18,967 bases of DNA from Clostridia bacterium (GTDB taxonomy: Bacteria; Bacillota_A; Clostridia; Oscillospirales; CAG-272), in contig JAGBGV010000286.1 of assembly GCA_017935805.1 (NCBI GenBank), positions 1 to 18,967 of the forward strand. Direction: 5' to 3'. The position numbers and the translations under genes are program-made. Shown here piece after piece: positions 15,506-18,967 of this stretch (within the stretch, counting starts at the first letter, position 1; each line of letters starts with the position of its first letter). A model generated the notes under the pieces. The model ran no database searches. It had not been told where the DNA came from and saw nothing but the letters and a program-made list of their open reading frames with translations.

Positions 15506-16399
15506 TTATTCGATATTCTGTATCTGTTCTCTGATCTTTTCAAGTTCTGTCTTCATATCCACCACAAGATGGGCGATTTCCGCGTTACCGGCCTTTGATC
15601 CGATAGTGTTGATCTCGCGGTTGATCTCCTGAACAAGGAAGTCAAGCTTTCTGCCGGAGGGCTCGTTTGAGTTAATGATCTCATTAAGCACTCCGAAGTG
15701 AGATGCAAGACGAACAAGCTCCTCATCAATAGCAGCCTTGTCAGCAAAGATCGCCGCTTCGGTAAGTATACGCTGTTCGGTAGTTTCAACATCGAAGTCC
15801 TTCAGCAACTGACGTATCCTCTGCTCCAGCTTTGCGGGATATGCGGATATATCAGCCTCGGAAAGCTCCTTGATCTTGTCGGCATTTGCCTTGATCGTAT
15901 CTGCTTTTTTCAGAATGTCAACGCACAGGTTCTCACCCTCGTTTGCACGCATATTGTTGTACGCAACAACTGCTTCCTCGAGTACAGCCTTGACCTCCTG
16001 CCAGTCACGCTCCATGTCGTCATCCGGCTTCTTCACCGCGAAAAGATCACGGTTGCCTGCCACCTTCATAACGGTGATATCGTCCTTAAGTCCGAATGTA
16101 TCCCTAAGCTGCTCGAGAGAGGCGATATATGACTTTGCCGCCTCTGTGTCAAGGATCACCTCAACCCCCTTCTGGGCTAGCACATCCACACCGATGTACA
16201 CCTCTACCTTACCGCGTGTGATGCCTGATTCTGCAATGTACGCCTTTACCTTTTCCTCAAGGAAGCTGTACATACGGGAGATCTTTACCGTGCAGTCAAG
16301 GTAGCGGGAGTTTACGCTTTTGATCTCTGCTGTTATGTCAAGTGAATTGTCGGACGAAAGCTTTCTCGCGCGTCCGAATGCCGTCATACTTTTGAGCAT
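15506..16399 (-). CDS. yicC: YicC/YloC-family endoribonuclease-like protein
   Basis: Members of this family (YicC in E. coli, YloC in B. subtilis) have been reported as endoribonucleases. The N-terminal signature MLKSMTAFGRA is the typical start, followed by EIKSVNSRYLD (about residues 24-34). The C-terminal DUF1732 region includes ILTEAAIFADKAAIDEELVRL and a final segment SKAGNAEIAHLVVDMKTELEKIREQIQNIE. The frame is open upstream to 16465, but the ATG at 16397-16399 matches the family and has CAGGAAA and TTGGAG upstream. The length of 297 residues is normal. It is the first gene of the long housekeeping cluster, behind a consensus promoter with a leader of about 97 nt. Confidence 0.95.
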   Translation of the reverse strand: MLKSMTAFGRARKLSSDNSLDITAEIKSVNSRYLDCTVKISRMYSFLEEKVKAYIAESGITRGKVEVYIGVDVLAQKGVEVILDTEAAKSYIASLEQLRDTFGLKDDITVMKVAGNRDLFAVKKPDDDMERDWQEVKAVLEEAVVAYNNMRANEGENLCVDILKKADTIKANADKIKELSEADISAYPAKLEQRIRQLLKDFDVETTEQRILTEAAIFADKAAIDEELVRLASHFGVLNEIINSNEPSGRKLDFLVQEINREINTIGSKAGNAEIAHLVVDMKTELEKIREQIQNIE

Positions 16400-16502
16400 T
16401 TTCCTGTTCTCCAAGTCGTTTTTTGTTGTTTTTTGACCGAGTATTTCGCCTGTGTGCGAGGACAAAAATAATTCTGCGTCAGCAAATAGATATACATAAT
16501 AT

Positions 16503-16532
16503 ATTATACAATAAAAAGAGCCCCGTTGTCAA
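16503..16532 (-). promoter_or_regulatory. Consensus sigma-A promoter of the yicC-remA-gmk cluster
   Basis: On the minus strand a perfect TTGACA (16527-16532) and a perfect TATAAT (16503-16508) are separated by 18 bp. The expected start is near 16496. The -35 box lies in the loop and inner stem of the preceding terminator, and the terminator's T run forms part of the spacer, so terminator and promoter share the same bases. Confidence 0.85.
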
Positions 16533-16549
16533 CGAAACGGAGCCATTTT
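16511..16549 (-). terminator. Rho-independent terminator of the DUF5685 unit
   Basis: In minus-strand RNA, GGCUCCGUU pairs with AACGGGGCU (two G-U wobbles) around an 8-nt loop and is followed by CUUUUUAUU. It starts about 25 nt after the stop codon of the membrane protein gene. On the plus strand one of the wobbles becomes a C-A mismatch, so minus is the intended direction. Confidence 0.85.
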
Positions 16550-16571
16550 TGTTAATATTGCACTAATATAC

Positions 16572-17090
16572 TTATTTTAGATGTAGCTTTTTGCGTAATA
16601 TGATGATATAATACGATATGCACTTTGTGAGGGTATAATCGTAGAATGCGAAGAACAATGTTCCCACCGCCATCGTGATAAAGCTGAGGGAGAAATACTC
16701 CTCTCCAAGCCCCATAACAAGCTGACCGATGATGAGACAACCAAGCAGCATCAAGTCCAGCATTGCCACCTTGATGATAAACGCGGGCCACTTCGGAAGC
16801 CTCTCGATATACCCTTTCAGTACAGGGTAAAGTCCGCCGAACATCAGGTATTCCAAAGCGTACAGCTTGTTCGGGAGCAGCAGCATCGCCAAAGTTCCCG
16901 TTACAGCCACATACACCCACGCCATTTTTGTACCCGCTTCAATAACTGTCAGAACAGTAATTAGAGAGCACACAAGAAGTATTGAGAGATCAAGCACAGT
17001 CAGTCCGCCAAGGTACAGCATAGCAATTGCAAGAGCTGCCAGCACACCGCACAGCGCGATCTTTTTTGTAAGGTTTCTCTTTTCTTTCAT
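16572..17090 (-). CDS. Small polytopic membrane protein of unknown function
   Basis: I do not recognise a named family with certainty. The 172-residue product is very hydrophobic with about five predicted membrane helices (11-29, 33-52, 57-72, 103-127, 133-152). It has a basic N terminus (MKEKRNLTKK) and a basic C terminus (RKKLHLK). A GGLYPVLKGYIE segment (85-96) between helices 3 and 4 could be a conserved loop. The size and Ala/Leu-rich first helix loosely recall ECF-transporter S components, but this is only an impression. The ATG at 17088-17090 is 5 nt after the stop of the J-domain gene and lacks a clear ribosome binding site. A TTG at 17103-17105 lies 10 nt after GGAGGAG and is an alternative start. 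It is the last gene of a three-gene unit. Confidence 0.8.
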   Translation of the reverse strand: MKEKRNLTKKIALCGVLAALAIAMLYLGGLTVLDLSILLVCSLITVLTVIEAGTKMAWVYVAVTGTLAMLLLPNKLYALEYLMFGGLYPVLKGYIERLPKWPAFIIKVAMLDLMLLGCLIIGQLVMGLGEEYFSLSFITMAVGTLFFAFYDYTLTKCISYYIIILRKKLHLK

Positions 17091-17095
17091 GTCGG

Positions 17096-17707
17096 TCAAC
17101 AGCAACTGATGCAGTCTCCTCCGCAGCATTCGCAGCAGGTGTCGCAGCAAATGATAGTTGAGCAGGTACCGCACACATCACAGTCACCTGTGTTGTTCTG
17201 GGTACGGTAGCTTCCGCCGTAGCCTGACGAACGTGCTCTCATGCGGTTTTTCGCTTGCTTGTATTCCATATTTGCCGGGTCAAGATAGCACGCGATCTCA
17301 ATATACCGCATTGCATCGTAGTAGAATCCGCGCTGTGTAAGAAGGCATCCCTTGAGATAATTCCACTCGGCACCTCTGTCGGACGCAGGAGTGGAATCAA
17401 TGATAAGCTCAGCTTCAGAATAACGTCCCTCATTGATAAGTCGGCGAATCTCGTAAAATGAGGTAGTACCGGATGAGGTGTATGTGTTATAGTGAGAGCC
17501 GCCGCCTGTCTGTCTGCCCTGACGCTCCTTTTGGATAGTGTCATAGGCCTCGTTTATCTCCTTCATGATTTCTTCGCTTCCTGCAGCCTGAGCCGAGCCT
17601 GCGAAGTTATCCGGGTGATACTTTCTCGCCAGATTACGGTACGCCTTCTTTACCTCTTCGTCAGTTGCACTCCGAGGTATGCCAAGCACCTTATATGGAT
17701 CTTTCAT
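17096..17707 (-). CDS. J-domain protein with a 12-cysteine C-terminal tail
   Basis: An N-terminal J domain (about 3-62) carries the HPD motif (31-33) that stimulates DnaK-type chaperones. A Gly/Ser/Thr-rich linker follows (about 66-85). A helical, TPR-like stretch comes next (about 86-155; it includes RRLINEGRYSEAELIID and a GCLLTQRGFYYDAMRYIEIACYLDP-like repeat, written here only in outline). The final 28 residues (176-203) contain 12 cysteines in CxxC, CC and CxC spacings, including CDVCGTC and CCECCGGDC. The canonical DnaJ zinc repeats CxxCxGxG and the DnaJ C-terminal domains are absent, so it is not DnaJ itself. The start overlaps the stop of the DUF5685 gene by 4 bp (ATGA). J-domain activity is probable; the tail may bind metal or an iron-sulfur centre or be lipidated, none of which the sequence proves. 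Confidence 0.88.
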   Translation of the reverse strand: MKDPYKVLGIPRSATDEEVKKAYRNLARKYHPDNFAGSAQAAGSEEIMKEINEAYDTIQKERQGRQTGGGSHYNTYTSSGTTSFYEIRRLINEGRYSEAELIIDSTPASDRGAEWNYLKGCLLTQRGFYYDAMRYIEIACYLDPANMEYKQAKNRMRARSSGYGGSYRTQNNTGDCDVCGTCSTIICCDTCCECCGGDCISCC

Positions 17708-18615
17708 GTATCAATCTTCCATTCTTTCATTGTCAGGCTTTCCCCCTCAACTTGTCCGTATAAAATACGCTTCATAGCTGCGGGAAGCCCGAGATATACT
17801 ATATTTTTAATGATCGGAGTCATTTCGTGGGCAGGGTCAAGCAGCTCAACTGTCTCACCGAGTGCTTCAAGATCGATGGGAGCGGATGTCATTACGCTAT
17901 CCCGCACCATTTCGGACATTTTTCCGTCAGTTAAGGCAAAATCTCCCCAGCCGTATGAAAACGGATTGTATCTGCCACGCTTCACGTCATCTGGAAGGTC
18001 GTCAGCCGCGTCGCACATATAGATAAACCTACCTATAGACTTACCTATGCGCCCTGCAATATCACGCTCGCGCCCGTCGATTCCGAGAGAGAAAACATAT
18101 TCAAGCACACCGCCGAATGCGTCTGCCGTAAGGTCTGCCGACGTGCATTTCTCATTCTCAAGCACAGTCAGGCATCGAAGCAAGTCAGCCACGCCTTCGC
18201 CGCTTTCCTCGGGAAGTATGATTCCACCGCGCTTCGCCATGCTTTTCAGCATCGGATGTACCAGCTTTGGCTTCAGCTTTGCCATACCTCGCTCGTCAGT
18301 AAGGTCATCTCGGACCTTCGCCTCCGCAAGCAAAGCAGACAATGCAGCTGTATAACGCAGTGCGTCGTTTGACTTCATGTAAAGCCGTTTCTTCGTGGGA
18401 TGAGTGGCACAGCGGAAGGTCTCAAACTCGGGCTTGATTCCGCACAGCACCATTCGCACTGATGCAAGGAACACGAAATCGTATGACAGAGTAAGCCGTG
18501 AAAGCTGACCTGTCACCTCGCCCATTGCACGGCACAGACCGCAATACACGCCCCGGTACTTTTCGTATTCCCCAACCTTCATCTCCGGCACAAAGGGGCG
18601 GACATAGCCAAACAT
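17704..18615 (-). CDS. DUF5685-family protein with isoprenoid-synthase-like Asp motifs
   Basis: The N terminus MFGYVRP...YRGVYCGLCRAMG (about 1-32) identifies the DUF5685 family, which has no assigned function. The protein is predicted all-helical and soluble, 303 residues. Cysteines C25, C28 and C69 with H72 (CATH) could form a metal site. DDLTDE at 103-108 resembles the first Asp-rich motif (DDxxD) of class I isoprenoid synthases. IGRFIYMCDAADDLPDDVKRG (about 194-214, read in two parts) resembles the second Asp-rich motif, and the following RGRYNP is like the RGRxYLP of phytoene synthases. The ATG at 18613-18615 has GGAGA 8 nt upstream. It heads a unit with the J-domain and membrane protein genes. 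Family assignment is firm; the enzymatic suggestion is inference. Confidence 0.85.
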   Translation of the reverse strand: MFGYVRPFVPEMKVGEYEKYRGVYCGLCRAMGEVTGQLSRLTLSYDFVFLASVRMVLCGIKPEFETFRCATHPTKKRLYMKSNDALRYTAALSALLAEAKVRDDLTDERGMAKLKPKLVHPMLKSMAKRGGIILPEESGEGVADLLRCLTVLENEKCTSADLTADAFGGVLEYVFSLGIDGRERDIAGRIGKSIGRFIYMCDAADDLPDDVKRGRYNPFSYGWGDFALTDGKMSEMVRDSVMTSAPIDLEALGETVELLDPAHEMTPIIKNIVYLGLPAAMKRILYGQVEGESLTMKEWKIDT

Positions 18616-18663
18616 AAATCAAGTCTCCGAATAAATAATAAAAAATCTTTGCCGATTAATTAT

Positions 18664-18692
18664 ATATTATCTCAAAGGTATGGCATTTACAA
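18664..18692 (-). promoter_or_regulatory. Possible promoter of the DUF5685 unit
   Basis: On the minus strand TTGTAA (18687-18692) is followed after 17 bp by TAATAT (18664-18669), each matching consensus at 4 of 6 positions in an A/T-rich stretch. This would give a leader of about 40 nt. A second TATAAT-like stretch lies just downstream without a good -35 box. The call is tentative. Confidence 0.35.
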
Positions 18693-18708
18693 TAAACTAT
18701 TTGTAAAT
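18685..18708. repeat. Perfect 8-bp inverted repeat between divergent promoters
   Basis: ATTTACAA and TTGTAAAT form a perfect inverted repeat around an 8-nt spacer. The element overlaps the presumed -35 box of the leftward DUF5685 promoter and lies about 55 bp from the rightward tRNA promoter. It could be an operator. The A/T-rich setting raises the chance of coincidence. Confidence 0.4.
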
Positions 18709-18763
18709 ATAGTATTAACCCTCAGCCATGAAACACTTTTTTTCAAAAAAATGAAAAAATGTC

Positions 18764-18792
18764 TTGACAAAAGAGGGCGCTTGTGGTATTAT
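18764..18792 (+). promoter_or_regulatory. Strong sigma-A promoter of the tRNA operon
   Basis: A perfect TTGACA (18764-18769) and TATTAT (18787-18792) are separated by 17 bp. A-tracts and T-tracts at 18731-18760 directly upstream look like an UP element. The start site would be near 18799, about 20 nt before the first tRNA, as expected for a stable-RNA promoter. Confidence 0.85.
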
Positions 18793-18818
18793 ATTTAAGC
18801 GTTCTATGAAATACGCAC

Positions 18819-18889
18819 GCGAGTGTAGTTCAGTGGTAGAATTCCAGCCTTCCAAGCTGGTTATGTGGGTTCGATTCCCATCACTCGCT
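18819..18889 (+). tRNA. tRNA-Gly, anticodon UCC
   Basis: A complete 71-nt cloverleaf is present. The acceptor arms GCGAGTG and CACTCGC pair perfectly. The anticodon stem CCAGC/GCTGG encloses the loop CTTCCAA with anticodon TCC, and the T arm contains GTGGG TTCGATT CCCAT. The discriminator base is T, usual for bacterial tRNA-Gly. The 3' CCA is not encoded and must be added by the CCA-adding enzyme. Confidence 0.97.
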
Positions 18890-18893
18890 TCAT

Positions 18894-18967
18894 GTGCCTT
18901 TAGCTCAGCAGGATAGAGCAACTGCCTTCTAAGCAGTAGGTCGAGGGTTCGAATCCCCCAAGGCACG
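18894..18967 (+). tRNA. tRNA-Arg, anticodon UCU
   Basis: The acceptor arms GTGCCTT and AAGGCAC pair perfectly. The anticodon stem ACTGC/GCAGT encloses CTTCTAA with anticodon TCT. The T arm GAGGG TTCGAAT CCCCC has one A-C mismatch. The last base of the window is the discriminator G, so the mature tRNA body is complete, but whether CCA is encoded lies outside. It follows tRNA-Gly by 4 nt and is surely cotranscribed; the operon may continue to the right. Confidence 0.95.

Noticed and set aside
16400..16465. A 22-codon N-terminal extension of YicC
   Set aside because: The frame is open, but the family starts at MLKSMTAFGRA, and the ribosome binding sites stand just before that ATG. The extension would lie in the leader RNA.
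18715..18966. Minus-strand 83-codon reading frame with segments such as MPWGIRTLDLLL and DGNRTHITSLEG
   Set aside because: It is the antisense translation of the two tRNA genes, a well-known source of false proteins. The tRNA cloverleaves explain the sequence.
1..18967. CRISPR arrays, insertion sequences, integrases or phage genes
   Set aside because: No regularly spaced repeats, transposase or integrase motifs, or terminal inverted repeats were seen. The gene order is that of a stable core chromosome.

Overview
The window looks like a chromosomal segment from a low-to-mid GC Firmicute of the class Clostridia, probably an Oscillospiraceae/Ruminococcus-like gut anaerobe. Three things suggest this: AGGAGG-type ribosome binding sites throughout, the yicC-remA-gmk-rpoZ-priA-def-fmt-rsmB-rlmN-stp-prkC-rsgA-thiN gene order typical of Firmicutes, and a DUF5685 gene paired with a J-domain gene. 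The taxon is an inference from gene content, not from a marker comparison. All protein genes are on the minus strand. Only two tRNA genes at the right edge are on the plus strand. No stretch longer than 300 bases lacks a gene.

Right edge, transcribed to the right: a consensus promoter drives tRNA-Gly(UCC) and tRNA-Arg(UCU), which lie 4 nt apart. Diverging from it to the left is a compact three-gene unit. It holds a DUF5685 protein, whose two Asp-rich motifs resemble those of isoprenoid synthases, then a J-domain protein with an extraordinary 12-cysteine tail, then a small polytopic membrane protein. This unit ends in a hairpin terminator whose loop region also carries the -35 box of the next promoter.

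Middle (about 16.5 kb down to 2.4 kb): a long housekeeping cluster. It runs yicC (RNase-like), remA, gmk, rpoZ, priA, def, fmt, a yugP-type membrane zinc protease, rsmB and rlmN. After an internal promoter come stp (PP2C phosphatase), prkC (PASTA Ser/Thr kinase), rsgA and thiN. The cluster joins nucleotide supply, RNA polymerase, replication restart, initiator-tRNA formylation and deformylation, rRNA methylation, ribosome assembly and cell-wall-responsive phosphorylation. Compared with the Bacillus subtilis order, coaBC and rpe are absent and yugP is inserted between fmt and rsmB. A strong terminator follows thiN.

Left end: a blaI/mecI-blaR1-type pair. A BlaI-family repressor and an M56 membrane metalloprotease sit behind a sigma-A promoter that carries two matching 17-bp inverted repeats, one between -35 and -10 and one just downstream. 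The BlaR1-like protein lacks a recognisable penicillin-binding sensor domain and no beta-lactamase gene is nearby, so the inducer is probably not sensed in the classical way. The unit ends in a terminator at the left edge. No CRISPR array, insertion sequence or phage gene was seen.
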